Assembly (NCBI RefSeq): GCF_003184185.1
Contig: NZ_QHJG01000024.1
Coordinates: 133-64,132 of the forward strand
Source: Legionella qingyii
Lineage (GTDB): Bacteria > Pseudomonadota > Gammaproteobacteria > Legionellales > Legionellaceae
Direction of reading: 5' to 3'
Length of the DNA: 64,000 bases
Below are positions 20,431-31,961 of the stretch, piece by piece; the stretch's first letter is position 1; each line of letters begins with the position of its first letter. The notes below the pieces were generated by a model. It was not told the origin of the DNA and did not search any database. It saw nothing but the letters and a program-made list of their open reading frames with translations. A program made the translations under genes and the position numbers.

Positions 20431-22458
20431 TACGATGTTTGTAATAATCCTTTTGAATCATTAGAGGTTCTCCAAAAGGGAATAGAAATACTTGGGTAGT
20501 CGGTCGTTTAATAATATAAAAGTTACGACTGCAAGTAGTAATAACAGCCACAACGGCACAATCCTCCTTAGTGAATAAAGTTTTTTACCTCAATAGAAAC
20601 CGTACTTACCCATTAGTGTCATCTAGTATTTGCGTATCCCTTTTACATAGAAAAACAACGCGATCATTACGAACAATCTCCTAAATAGCTACGCCAATAC
20701 TACTCCCGAGTCGTTCGATACCGAAGACCACTAAGGATACCGATAGAGTAAGGGCTCGTAAAACTAGTTTATAAATGACGAGTACCCTGATATTACTATA
20801 AGAAGCACCGTTACGGTGAATACAAAAGCAATAAATTGAAGCATTATGGTGATGTTTAACCCCGAGCACTGCAACGTAAAGGAAAAAATTTGAGTGAATC
20901 AAAAACCGAAAAACGTCACTCACGAGATAATCAGTTACACAGGAATAACTAGCCACTAAAGCGAGTACGGCCAACCGATCGTATAGGAGGGAAAAGACTT
21001 GAACGTATGTCAGGTTGTCAACCTTACCTAATAATGTAAACCCGATAGGTTTAAAGGCCGTAGCCATCGGAATACAGCCCTTATTTAAAAAAGCACTGTT
21101 AGGAATTTTACGCAACGGGACCTTACAGGAATTACTTTTATGGCTAAAAATGTACCTGACGAAAAACAAGAAGTTAAGATCAGTACGAATAAAAGGGACA
21201 TGACTGACAACGTAACCGTAATGAACCAAATCTGTCTATGGAACTATACGTAAAGAAATGGTGACCTCGACCACCCCTAGTTTACGATATACAGTTAAAT
21301 CATACCTAAACCCCAGTAGGTCTTCAGATACATAATCAAAATGGGCGTAAACCACAAATAAGTCTCTAACAACGTTGCAAAAGAGCTTTTCGTAATAAAC
21401 CAATATTTTGCTACCAGACCCGATGACGTCACTAATGAAAAAACCGGAAGTAACAAACCCGAGTAGTGAAAAAATGCTACCCACGTCCACGTTTGCACTT
21501 ACGACAAAAACCTTAGGAATGTTACTAATAGAGGCAGGGATGGCCACACTTTCAGAAATTAACCGACAAGTGTTACATAGCTCCTGCCTAATCTAAATGA
21601 TGGGGTTACATGACCGATTACCCTAAAAAACATTGGAAATGCTAACCACCTTACTGACCGCAGTACGAACGACAAGGTCCGTAACTAAAAGTTCAAGTGT
21701 TGTCATGAAAAAATCAGCCAGTAAAAGTATTGTGTTAGTAACCACCGCAACACAAACCAATAAAACGACCGAACCGCATGACCAAGGGGTTTTACAAACC
21801 AAAGTGGGATTTACTTAGTGACCCATTTACGCGAAAAACCACAACCGAGCAACCGAAAAAACAGCGTAAATGGGGGGAGATATAGGACCCACCCTACCCT
21901 TACTGAGCAGCAAACATAGTAATACTACGAAGGTGTCCAAAAGTTGGAATAAATTAACATCGCCGGTAACCACGTCCTTAGTAACGTAACCCTCAATAGA
22001 AAGTCCATAATGTCTAGTATCACTCGTAATTTTTGTTTCTCTTCATAGCACTATAAAGACCTCTAGGTACCCTACCAGCGTGGAATCTTACCTTATGTCG
22101 GAGAGGGGGACGAGGAATATTGAAGCGTGTATAGGGGCAACAATCACTATAACTATTAAAAACCCTTGTTTTTGTCTTTCTTTATTTATCTAATCTATTT
22201 TGGTTATTTCTCTAAAATTGGATGGTCCTATAGGTATACGGATTCTTGTGCAGTCACCCTAAATAATATCCATAGAAACGCAAGTAAAAATCAAAACGGT
22301 ACCATACCGTATAAACCACCGAGCAGGATAATCCGGAACCGTCGTAACAGGATAGAGACTATTACTCTAGAAAATTAATGCTGTGCCTAATAGTATAGTG
22401 ACGTTTACTTCACCTTCGCTTACTTTAATTTATAGTTGCTAGATAACATCCTTCGATT
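20431..22458 (+). CDS. cyoB: cytochrome o ubiquinol oxidase subunit I
   Basis: 675 residues; start after AAGGAAATCGTC. N-terminus MLQTLLGKLSNLQEVFPYLY. An internal block DMHFFTTGAGGDQML and WIWGHPEVYVLVLPAFG (around residues 270-300) carries the haem-copper oxidase Cu-B His and the cross-linked Tyr. This is the proton-pumping catalytic subunit. The end overlaps cyoC by one base (TAATG). Confidence 0.95.
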
Positions 22459-23165
22459 ACTACTCATTATGCGATTATTTTCTATAAGTCCGGAGCTGGC
22501 GTTAAGGCTGGTGATGAGCACTGTACAATTGTCCTAGGTCATCGCTGTTTGTAAGGGTCGAAGCGTCAGTGCGCCGTCTTGCTCTGTGAGTATAGCTACT
22601 ATTAGTAAAACTACCGAGATTTTTACATAAGCCGAAAACCTATATGTAATACTGCCTAACGTATAATAAACGGAGGAATAAACGTCATATACGGCAAGAA
22701 GTATGGGTATGAAAGCCACCCGGCGTACGGTTCCTTGAAAAATCAGACGGGAAACAGAATTGACTTTGCAATGATGATAATTGGTCGTCGAAATGAATAC
22801 CAGAACGCTACGAGCGAGCGCTCTCATCGAGGAGTCTCTTTCACTGGGCTACCTACACCCATTGAGAACAAAACCCAGAAACAAAATAACGTTACCTTTC
22901 AATACTCAAAGCCGTAAATATAAATCTTCCGGTATGTACCTGATTTTCACGTAAAAATAGTAGTAAAAAATGAAATCAACGGTGGGTACCTAATGTACAG
23001 TGGCATCCTGAATAGACCTACAATCGGTAATATTAAGTTTAATTACACGTACCATAATGGGGGTAGTGGTTCTGTTTTAAATGAACAGAGCCAAACAAAA
23101 CCGTAAAAGACCTATAACAAACCTAAAAACAAAAAAGTCAGCAGATAAACTACCCTCGTTAAATT
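22458..23165 (+). CDS. cyoC: cytochrome o ubiquinol oxidase subunit III
   Basis: 235 residues. Start chosen at the first of two adjacent ATGs because TAGGAAG lies at ideal distance; an internal ATG 66 bases further on lacks a site. Motifs: FGFWIYIMTDCILFASLF, GGPHAKELF, LTLVLGLCFIAMESYEF, THGLHVTVGLIWM and FWHFLDIVWIFVFSVVYLMG. Usual CyoC has about 200 residues, so the N-terminus is about 30 longer. Confidence 0.93.
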
Positions 23166-23166
23166 T

Positions 23167-23520
23167 TACAGTTTTGTACTTGAATAAAATCTACGTCTAT
23201 GTCCGCGCAGGATACCGTGTATAGTTAGGATATGATAACCAAAACAACGGAGTGAAGAAAACTGCGACAAGAGCAAAATAAACCAACGGAGAAGACGGGA
23301 CGGAGGTTTTTAGAATATGTATCGTCATCCCCAAGAACGATATTATGTTGAAAAACACGTTGAACACAAAAAAGAGGTAAATTTATGTTTAAGTTTTTGT
23401 TCAACCTTAAATAATTCAAAAGAGAAGTGGAATCAACACCACAACCATAACCATTATCCATGATACACCTATTACATATTAAATATACTTTTCTACCTGT
23501 ACTTGTACTACCGTTACATT
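23167..23520 (+). CDS. cyoD: cytochrome o ubiquinol oxidase subunit IV
   Basis: 117 residues, three membrane segments (YTIGFVASLLLTLFSFYLV, ILYIAVGVLAIIQLFV, FTLVVVLVLVIGTMWIMYNL). Starts one base after the cyoC stop. cyoE (haem O synthase), often next in this operon, is not here: the following gene is trhP. Confidence 0.92.
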
Positions 23521-23643
23521 AGGGACGACAAGAAAATACCGGTCTTTCAGTTTGTTCTACCTTAATAGAAGAATTCTGCGAAGAACCGGTGAATGGTTTG
23601 TTTTACAAGTAACTAAATAAAAATATTCCCAATTTGTCAATTA

Positions 23644-24933
23644 TACTTTAGAGGTCTTAATAATAGAGGACGTCCAAGAAATTTCGCATACGCTGCTCGC
23701 AAACGGATACCTCGTCTACGACAGATGCGTCCTGTTGGAGCAATATCAGATGCTCGGTCTTTATTGCTTAAGAGGGTACTATTTAACCACAACCCGTAAT
23801 CACTTCGAGTGCGGGTTCCGTTTGATAAAAAACAGCGTTCATTATAGTAACGAGGGTTGTTATTTTATTTGTGAATGGAACTACTAGAACGAGGTCACTA
23901 ACTTCGGCCAGGTCTACGAAATTAGTACTGTCTGGGCCCGGAGTAATACTACCAATCTCTTTTTACCGGGTTAGTCGGCTAAGTAAACAGTCATGTTAGA
24001 TTACACTACTTGAGACGGCGGCATTTTAAAACCGTTAGATAACCAGAACTCGCTTAATAAAATAGAGCTCTCAACAGAAACTTTCTTTAGGTCCGTTAAG
24101 CTCTTTTAACAGGTCTATAACTTAATCTTCATAAACACGTACCGCGCAATACATACCGGGTAAGCCCTGCAACAGAGAATAGGCCGATAAAATTAGTGGC
24201 GCTGGGCTTAGTTCCTCGTACGTGGTTAAGTACAGCCACCTTTATATTATAATTTCTTCCGTGTCTTCTACTTACCCCATTATGTGTACATCTTGGGTTA
24301 TGAAAAGATAAACTTGTTAGCGGAGTCGCACTTCCTCTTTACTTAGAGTAGCTTCTTCTGCTTGTACCATGAATAGATAAATTGAGTTTTCTAAATGCCC
24401 GTTAAGTTGTACAACTTTGTGAACGTGTTTACCCATAACTAACAAATTTTTATCTTCCAGCATGATTTAGTCTGAAAATACACCGAGCGCACTGAGTTAA
24501 CATAGCTTTTCGGTAGCTACTACGCCAACGACCATTGGGGAAACTAACCTTAGAGTACCTATGTAACCTTCCTGATAGTGAGTCTCCAATGTGTCTTCCT
24601 AAAATGGCAGCAGTACAAGGCCTTCTTATAGTTTCAATATTTCTAGCGTTACTTTGCCCATAATTTGTCGTCCAACATCCACTTAATGAATTAATACTGT
24701 CGTCATTTGTTGACGAACTTCATAATCATTTTTTAGTTAAACGAGAACCACTATGAGAACTTTAGTACGAAGGTTTACCATTAGAGTAAAAATCTGAACT
24801 TCGGTAACTTTCGTGGCTCCCTATAAGTTAGTTAGCACGGGGTCCATCACCAGTACAACAAGCTTAACGACGATTATATGTTCTCCAGTTAGTTAACCTT
24901 GTACCGATAAATTAGGCAGTAACCTGACTCACT
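23644..24933 (+). CDS. trhP: U32-family tRNA hydroxylation protein TrhP (YegQ)
   Basis: 429 residues, start after AAGGGTTAAACAGTT. N-terminus MKSPELLSPAGSLKRMRRAF then GADAVYAG is the U32 signature; NNEFSHDKLV follows. C-terminal KNQFALGDTLEIMLPNG and PGSGHVVRI are characteristic of YegQ rather than of true collagenases. The family acts with prephenate-derived metabolites in hydroxylating wobble uridine of tRNA. It is notable that a chorismate mutase follows 20 bases downstream. Middle of gene not translated in full. Confidence 0.88.
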
Positions 24934-24953
24934 ATGCCTTGAATCTCGCTGTA

Positions 24954-25205
24954 TACAGTTGTTAGCTTGTTAATTCTCTCGTTTAAGTTTTGTATCTAGT
25001 ACTGTAATAATCTATATAGCGAGAAGCAGTCCTAGATACATTTTTTTACCCGTGTAATTATTCTTTTCTTCCCTTTGTTTAATAGCTAGAGCTCGTTCTT
25101 TTTTTCTTAAACCTCAAAATACTTAGAGATAGATTACTTATGAGGTAACTAGGTTTTAAACAAAGCGCAAATAAGTTTAATTAATAATATTTAAGGTCTC
25201 AAACT
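24954..25205 (+). CDS. monofunctional chorismate mutase (AroQ type)
   Basis: 83 residues. MSTIEQLREQIQNIDHDIIR, YIALRQDLCKKMGTLIRKEG, then QEKKNLEFYESLSNEY fits the AroQ all-helical fold. The positions of catalytic Arg (R in ALRQ) and Lys (KKMG) are plausible. It converts chorismate to prephenate. Placed 20 bases after trhP, whose tRNA modification depends on prephenate, so a shared operon is meaningful. The 3' end overlaps a TGAGCCTAAGGCTCA palindrome (25203-25217) that separates it from the convergent alkB. Confidence 0.75.
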
Positions 25206-25254
25206 CGGATTCCGAGTCCGCAATAAGAACTATTTGGGGTATTCTATTTTAAGT

Positions 25255-26304
25255 GATTAAAAAGCTCGCTACTCGCTCATGAGCGAATAGGTAATGGAAG
25301 GCGGTCTCACTTCCCTTTTCTCGATCCTAATAGTAAGGATTTATTGGACTTCCTTCAACCCCTGAACAGAGCTATACGGAATTATTGACTATTCCTGCAC
25401 GAGGCACTTGTACTACTAGTCTTACAGAAACGTCCACTTTATCTTCGTATAACGATTCGGTTACTGAGCGTAAGGTTCTCACAACTTAACTTTGCAAGAG
25501 TATCCGAGGTAACCGCTCAAAAAATGCAAGGTCTGGTATTACAAGCTATATCAACTACTAAAGGTCGTTTTATTTCCGCCAGTTTCTGACTTATTATTTC
25601 TTTTCTTCCTGGTAGGTAGGCGGTTTTATTTTTTCTCGTCAACGGTCTTATTAGCCGTATGACTATTAGGTGGTCTTAACTAACCAATTTACCATGGTAC
25701 CTATGGGATCTGCTAAATTTGCGAATGCGAGATCCAAGTCTCGTCTTGCTTTGCTCGGCTATTAACAAGAACCATTTTTCACTATGTTTGAAAGAGGATT
25801 AGCTCTACAGCGTCCTAGAAACCCACACCGGTGCACTTGTACTACTGGCGCCTGTACAAGTTATTTTTTTACTGGTATTGTATGTCACTGATTATTTTAA
25901 AATGAATTCTCAACCAGATAGTACCTCAAAAATACGTACTCGAGTACTCGTTCTCATTAAGGTTAAGGTGGCCAATTCTCGGGATAACTATTCGATTTGG
26001 GTTATTTGAGATAACGACAATTTCCTTGTACACGTTGGTTTATTCGCCGTATTTAATGTTTCGTCGTAACGTTTCCCTGTATATAGGTTCATTCTTCAAA
26101 CTTTATAAACAGAAAATCATTATGCACAAGAACTCACGATAGTCCTAACGACCCTAGTTGATTGGTTTGTAGGTAGGTTCCTTGGTACCATTTATTATAT
26201 TTTTTACCCTCCTTTCATATTTTTAATGGTTTTATTTTTGGTTATTTTCCGTTATAGTGGTTGTTTATTCGGTCGTATTTTGTGTCAAAAAATGAATTAA
26301 AGTA
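25255..26304 (-). CDS. alkB: AlkB-type membrane alkane/fatty-acid hydroxylase
   Basis: 349 residues. Di-iron His boxes in order: HELMHK (about 129), EHVRGHHVHVATPKDPA (about 170) and, near the C-terminus, HLQRHSDHHVHG (about 302); the NYIEHYGL box lies at about 264. Six hydrophobic segments are visible. Needs rubredoxin and O2; no rubredoxin gene is adjacent. Start ATG follows GGGAGTCGAAA, directly next to a 7-bp-stem hairpin at 26315-26332. Likely oxidises medium-chain hydrocarbons or membrane-derived lipids. Confidence 0.93.
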
Positions 26305-26621
26305 AAAGCTGAGGGTAGATATTTATATCTACTTAGTACTCATTATACTATCGGCGTAATGGTGGCTTCTTAACCTGAATAGAGGAGGTATAAAAAAAGT
26401 GCTTCATAGGAATGACAGTTTGTTATTGTCGCATTAGAATCTCAAATAAATTGGAACGAATGAAGGTCCCTAAAAGCATAAATTCTTATTATACGATATA
26501 TGGAATACGAGTAATTAAACTAAATGACTCATGTTAATGACGTTTTTCTGCACATTTTATTTTAAAGTTTGATTAATTACGCGTAATACGTAATTTATAA
26601 AGGTTTATTTATTCCATATGT
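26305..26621. promoter_or_regulatory. divergent promoter region alkB / GH64 with leader palindrome
   Basis: 317 bases between two divergent genes. At 26315-26332 a perfect palindrome (GTAGATA, four-base loop, TATCTAC) ends a few bases before the alkB ribosome binding site. It could be a repressor site or a structure sequestering the leader. The remainder is AT-rich with no coding content. Confidence 0.5.
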
Positions 26622-28085
26622 TACTTTTATAGGTTTTACTTGTCTTACTTGCGAAATTACAAGCCAAACTGACCAAATAACCGATATTCATTGACACGAA
26701 AGCGTGTTTTGAGTACATTCCCGCCGCCTTACAGCCAAGCGAAACTGAATAGTTTTTGCTTGTTATGTTCGTAACTTTTATTCTTATGCATATAGCATCA
26801 AAACCCATAACTAGGATGTTGTTTGTTTGTACGAATGCACTTTAAATTACTACCTTTAGTTCACCCGTGTGAACAACTATAATTACTACGGTTATACTTA
26901 CCCTTTCTGATGCCATAAAGTAACAGTCTTAATTAAGGGTCAAGTCCTCCTTATCGAGTTCGGACGTAAGGTGTAGAATGAAGACCATCTCAAATATAAA
27001 GAAAACCTTTACGGAACCTATACGGATGTCTTTTCTTATGGGACTGAGGTTTTGTTGGACTACATTTATTAGGGCTTTGCTGATGTTTACCTTGCGAAAA
27101 ACTATTCCAACTCAAATTAATGTCGTGGTCACTACTTTGCCAATAATTGGGTTGTCCTCAACTAAAATAACGATAGGGGATATGCTAAGTTGTTCGCCCA
27201 GTGCTCATACCTGTACGCCCGCCGGATCTACCACAGTAATTTTTATACTTTTGGTAACAAACAGCACGACGTCCACTTTGTTATTTGAGAGGGCTTACGC
27301 GAGATGCTACCTTGTTAAGACTTACCAGGTCAGACCACCATATATTAAGTCGTTTACATAATTACGCTCAACTACGAGGACCTTCTAAACCATTAGCTAA
27401 ATTACCTATAAAATGTTTGATATAGTTACTCGAATCATTTATGATAAGAAGGCGATAGTTAGCAAGGTAATTTTAACTAAATTCGCTTAACTTATTTCCA
27501 TAGACCAGTCCATGAAAACTTGGCTTGTGAGTTTGTAATCAGAAAAGTGGCCTACCCCCGAGTTCGAGACTTAGCAACAGAATATTAGATTCAAGTGGTG
27601 TTCGGTCGTTAAGTTATAATTACCCTCGTGTTCGTGGAAAAATATTAGCTTTGCGACATCTAAGTTGGTAACGCGCGCTAGACTGGAGACGATAACAAAG
27701 CCCGTACAACTACGCGTTTCTTAGACGGAAGTAACCATTCCTAAAGAAACTAAGTGATCCATTGGGCCAAAAGTTTTTATTTGTTGTTTACGTTGTTGAT
27801 GAGTTTATGATGAAATTGTTACAACTTTTAAGCCACCTAATGTAATAGTTAGTTACACCACGATGTTTTCTACGTGGGACGTAGTTACACATAAGACTCC
27901 GGTACGTACGCAACTCAAAGCTATTTTTATATCTAGTAGGTGTTTGATCAATAAATTTAAGGATGCGAAAAAGGATACTACTAAAAGATCCATACCTACC
28001 GTGGTTATGAGTCTGACTACGTTTTGGTCGCCAATATCACTAGCCACTATACTTCTTAGCTTTCTAAGGGGTACACCTAGAGATT
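26622..28085 (+). CDS. secreted GH64 beta-1,3-glucanase
   Basis: 487 residues. Signal peptide: FGLTGLLAISNCAFA. The catalytic-domain pattern fits glycoside hydrolase family 64: SGGIAQACIPHLTSGRVYIS, FDKVEFNY, NPTGVDFIAIPY, GHEYGHAGG and GRFGNRFNGYFTNYI, with multiple acidic residues in the cleft segment (DKVEFNYS). It hydrolyses laminarin-type glucans outside the cell. RBS AAGGTATACA. For an intracellular bacterium of protists, fungal or algal glucan is a plausible substrate; that is inference. Confidence 0.82.
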
Positions 28086-28176
28086 AATCTTTGTATTAAA
28101 TGTGATACTTGAACGACGTTAAAGCTCAATTACTTTTATTAGATATGAATTCCTAATCTAAGTTAGCTATAATTCT

Positions 28177-29244
28177 TACCTATAGTACTTTGTTTGTCCC
28201 TACCACGACGTTCCTCCGCCACGTGATCCTCGAATACTCAAACCGCGGAATTTTGCAGAGATACTTCTCGGAGTTAAAAGTGATCTATAACAAAGTCCCC
28301 AAAGATATCCACGATAATTACGTTATCGGAATCAACCTCGGTTTCTACTCGGATAACGTTGAGAACTTCGTTATACCTTGCTTAAACGAGAAAAAAGAAG
28401 GGGAAAAGACTTACTATTTGAGCGAAGAATAAATCGGAATAAGCCTTTAGGCAGGAAAAAGATGGGCGCGTGACTGATAACCTTAAATCGGCTAACCTGA
28501 ACGAAAATGGAGTGGTTTGGAAACGTTGTTGATAATCTTTTTATGTAACTAAAATTTTTTCATTTATTGAGCAGATACGCAGATTAAGAATGGCGTTGGC
28601 TATAACGTTGTCCTTTTCAGTTTTGGAAAAGCTTAGTTCCATTACTAGCTTGTCTTTAATGAGGTGACGTACAAAATCGTTCGCCGTCAAATGGAGGACC
28701 AAAGGGATACTGGTGCTATTTTTTGTGGACAATAACCCTACCGCCGAATAAACTTTTGTGTGGCGAGAGGGGACAAAATCTCTCGGAATTAGGACTAGGA
28801 TCGCATCTTTTCGTTTAATAACATTAATTAGAAAAGGGTTCGTTTCCGGTTTATGGGTTTTTATACTAACTACAAAAACTGTCCTAAAAACTTTAAGTTA
28901 AAAGATTATTCTAGGCGAAATTATTTCTTAATTGCCTTTTTTAATTACTTATATAGCTTCATTAGTTACTTTAACTTGTCTAACAGGGGTAACTATCAGG
29001 ATAGTTCGTTAACGGTCCCATAGTTGCAGATTATTTGATATTTATGTAAGTTTTATAGGAAATATAACTTTTGTTTCTAGGGCTCTTACATTTGCGGGGG
29101 AAACTAAAAAGAAGGCTGTGAGAGCCTTCCTCTTATCTACGTCCTATATCTCTACGGCCTTTACGAGATTCTCACAAGTTAAGCGCTCATTTGTGACTGT
29201 CCTGAATGCTTTTTAGAGTTCCAGCTCCGTTTTTTACAAAAATT
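28177..29244 (+). CDS. patatin-like phospholipase with MITE-encoded tail
   Basis: 355 residues as it stands. Patatin motifs: oxyanion loop LQGGGALGAYE (about 11-21), nucleophile GVSIGAIN (about 42-49), catalytic Asp in YWDGGLFENTPLSPV (about 186-200). No signal peptide. The C-terminus runs ...ALRVFNSRVNTD into MITE copy 2, adding 14 element-encoded residues ending GKKCF before a TAA. With the MITE and one target duplication removed, the frame would end at a TAG directly after NTD. Patatins of this type are phospholipase A effectors in Legionella, which is inference here. Start ATG at 28177; 28186 is an alternative. Confidence 0.9.
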
Positions 29245-29322
29245 ACTCCCTCAAATCTATCTGATTTACTGGCTTAATTTTTGTAAAAAATTGTTTCTCT
29301 AACCCCAAAAAGCATTCAGGAC
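29199..29322. mobile_element. MITE copy 2, 124 bp, inserted in the patatin stop codon
   Basis: Same terminal inverted repeats as copy 1 (printed gtcctgaatgcttttt... inverted at the far end). Target duplication tgact at 29194-29198 and 29323-29327. It lies in the same internal orientation as copy 1. Insertion split the original GAT-TAG end of the patatin gene. Confidence 0.93.
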
Positions 29323-29477
29323 TGACTAATCTCCTCGCGTATTAACCCTATTCCAGGCGGAAATATTTCTCTTACCGGTTGGACTTCACTTTTGACCGGC
29401 GAAGAATTGTACATCTCTATTTTTTTAAACTTCTTATAGAGATATATTTGATTTAAATGGCATTTCCTCGCTTTCAA

Positions 29478-30857
29478 TACAACGGGTAGGAATTCCTAAA
29501 TGTCTTAGTTTTTTATTTTACGTAATGACTCGGTTCCGTTGATTAAAGCATAAGGACATTAATACCTCCGGGAAAATTGGGAGGTTGGGAATAACAGCTT
29601 GGACTTTCGTCCTTACTATAAGAATTTTAACATTTTGAACGTTTGTGTATATTTTACGGATATCGGCATTTTCCGAAACCAGTAAGTTGTCCATTGGTCG
29701 TACTTTGATTATTTCCTTAAAATTAGTTATATTTTTTTAATTTAGCATAAGTGTCAAATTTTTTCTGATTTTTACTGTAAATGACGTATTTACGACTAAG
29801 ACCCCATTCAACCGCTTTTAATTAATTGATGACAAATTTAATACCTGATTACGGGATACATAAATGTCTAACCAACCTGAATAGTGAGCCGCCTTGTTAT
29901 AGATACCCTCCATAACCCTCACGGAGAAAGGCAATACCTTAAGTTAGACTAATAGAACAATTTCGCAGATAACAATGTTTTAAACCTGTCGTAATATCTT
30001 ACCTGTTCTGGGTAGTGAGACTTAACAAATTGCGTCGTGCGCGTCCCAATCCGGTTAAACCCTAATATTGATCGCAACTTTACTGGAATTCTTTTTCGGG
30101 ATGTTTAACATGCCACATATTTGTTTAAATGTGGTTAAAACTGTGTAAAAAATTTCTATCAAAACTCGAATATCTCTTTTGGTCTCAACTACGTTATTAA
30201 CGCGTGAAACTCACATTGTTCTCACTTAATTAATTTGCCGCTGATCCCTCACTAATATTTTTTTAAATGGTGTTTCTGAAAAGAGCGAGATTTACCGATC
30301 GGTAAAATCTCCAATGTCTTAAAAGACGTAGTTTAAGTAGGGGGGGATATAAATTTCTAACGGAATTTCTTAGGAAAAGATAATTTCTAATAGAAATATC
30401 TTAAGGTGGGTAAAATCTAGGACCAAATCTTTTTGTTCTAAGATGAGTATGACTTCGATGAGATGATAAAGGGATATTAGTTTTTACGGATCTGAACAAA
30501 ATATGAAACGAATTAGTTGATTCGATACTCGTTAATCCTAAACCATGATAGGATAAATAAGGAGACTTTTCGAGCCATTATTTTTCGGGGAAAAAATATT
30601 TCGGAGTTAGTTGAATAACAAAAAATAATCCATAAAATAGAGCTTTATACTTATGTGAACGTTCGTTCGTTAAAAGAATAGACTAGTACCTAAAGATATT
30701 TTTTCGCGAACGTGAACCTCGTACAGCAATAGGAACACTAAGAAATTTTTGGAATTCAACCGGTTTAGTAATACCAAGAACGACCCTTCTTAAGAATTTC
30801 GATTTTTTTTGTAAACTAGGCTTATTATAAATAAGAGATCCTAAAAGTTAAATAATT
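29478..30857 (+). CDS. FAD-linked oxidoreductase (PCMH / cytokinin-dehydrogenase-like)
   Basis: 459 residues, start after AAAGGAGCGAAAGTT. FAD-binding PCMH domain: PTLIVEPESRNDILKIVKLA, AVKGFGHSTGNQ (phosphate-binding Gly loop and His), SLGGTISMGGIGSASFRYG. Substrate domain with C-terminal FDPNNIYSLGFSIY, the hallmark of BBE/cytokinin-dehydrogenase-type oxidases. No signal peptide. First of a tight group with the VOC gene (22 bases later) and two orphans; a small biosynthetic or modification set is possible. Confidence 0.88.
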
Positions 30858-30879
30858 ATCTAAATTTGCTCCTCTAACA

Positions 30880-31416
30880 TACCCGTCTTTATTTGTTTCA
30901 ACAGAATGTGATCCTTTATACCTAGTGATGTGGAATTATCAACTTCTACGTTTTTTTCACCGACTAAAAGTACATTTAATGAACCCGAAATTCATGTTTA
31001 TACTTTTTGAATAATTATGGCCGTGTCAACAACGAGGTCTAATACTATACTGATTAACATAGGACGACGATGGAGTGTTATTTTTTTATAAAACACAACA
31101 CTGTGTCCCCTACTTACTCCTGTGTCATAAAGTATTTATAAATTTTTTTATACCAGGGCCTTAAGTAGTATATCGTAAATTTCAATTGCTATATGTTAGA
31201 CTCACCCTGAAAACACATTTGGTATTTTATCTCTGCTGAAGGTCACTCTAATAAGAACTAGGCTATTCACCAAATTTTGTTAAAAAATAATGTTTTTTAA
31301 TACGACCTATAAAATAGCTTAATTATCTTTCCTGTGGCTTAAGACGTTGGCTTCTTCTCCTGAAATGACTTGTTTTGTACTTTTCTGAACGTCTATCATA
31401 TTTTTTCCGCTAAATC
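30880..31416 (+). CDS. VOC-superfamily (HPPD/glyoxalase-like) protein
   Basis: 178 residues, start after GAGGAGATTGT. One VOC unit: NMDHYTLIVEDAKKVADFHV, YDMTNCILLLPHN and KYGPGIHHIAFKVNDIQSEW. The GIHHIAF metal-His resembles 4-hydroxyphenylpyruvate dioxygenase and methylmalonyl-CoA epimerase. Too short for a full HPPD. It follows the FAD oxidase and precedes a 142-residue orphan by 9 bases, so these three probably form an operon. Confidence 0.85.
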
Positions 31417-31424
31417 TCCACGGT

Positions 31425-31853
31425 TACCTTCAGCCATATCTTTAAGTGTTTGGTTACAGATCTAACCATTTAAAACATCGGGTTGTTTTTTTGTACGGAG
31501 ATACCTGAACGGTAGTTAGATATTAACGTTGTTTTGTACCAATAATACTTTAAGCGAGTTCCAGAGCAATATCAAATCTATGATTTTAGTTCTTTTAGCT
31601 ACTCAGTTGCCGGACGTATTAGATATTTACCCATGTATCGTGTATACTTATAGTTCAAACATAAATATAATGTTTCTATTTAAATTTTTTTTCGATATAA
31701 ATATACGTATACTGTCTATTTTTTAAATAAGGACAAAAATTTAGACTTAATTCTCAAAATTTTAGTTAAAATCTTTTTTTTCTGATGGGTCTTTTTGTTT
31801 CCCTAATGAACTTTTATTTATCTGTGGTATAAGTATATATATTTTGTAAAACT
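31425..31853 (+). CDS. hypothetical protein, third gene of the FAD/VOC operon
   Basis: 142 residues from an ATG with GAGG 7 bases upstream. Rich in aromatic and basic residues (IHKPMSRLVNFV, WTCHQSIIATKHGYYEIRSR, YKWVHSTYEYQVCIYITKIN). No signal peptide, no family recognised. The order oxidase-VOC-this gene and the 9-bp gap suggest it is a partner of those enzymes. Confidence 0.6.
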
Positions 31854-31961
31854 CTTTTATTAACTTGGTAAAATGTTCGGGGTGGTACCTAGTGAATTAT
31901 GAGTGAATTATAATAAAAACATATTATACTGACAAAAAATAGAACAACAAAACCACACAAG

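Noticed and set aside
20681..21229. 182-codon frame in conventional reading, the longest in the printed window
   Set aside because: It lies inside cyoB in the wrong polarity, has no domain, and its low-complexity hydrophobic content is what a reversed membrane protein gives.
29323..29440. Frame after MITE copy 2 (LYKENGQPEVKTGRF...) as the missing 3' part of the patatin gene
   Set aside because: When the MITE and one target duplication are removed the patatin frame hits TAG immediately, and this segment is in a different frame, so it was not part of the gene.
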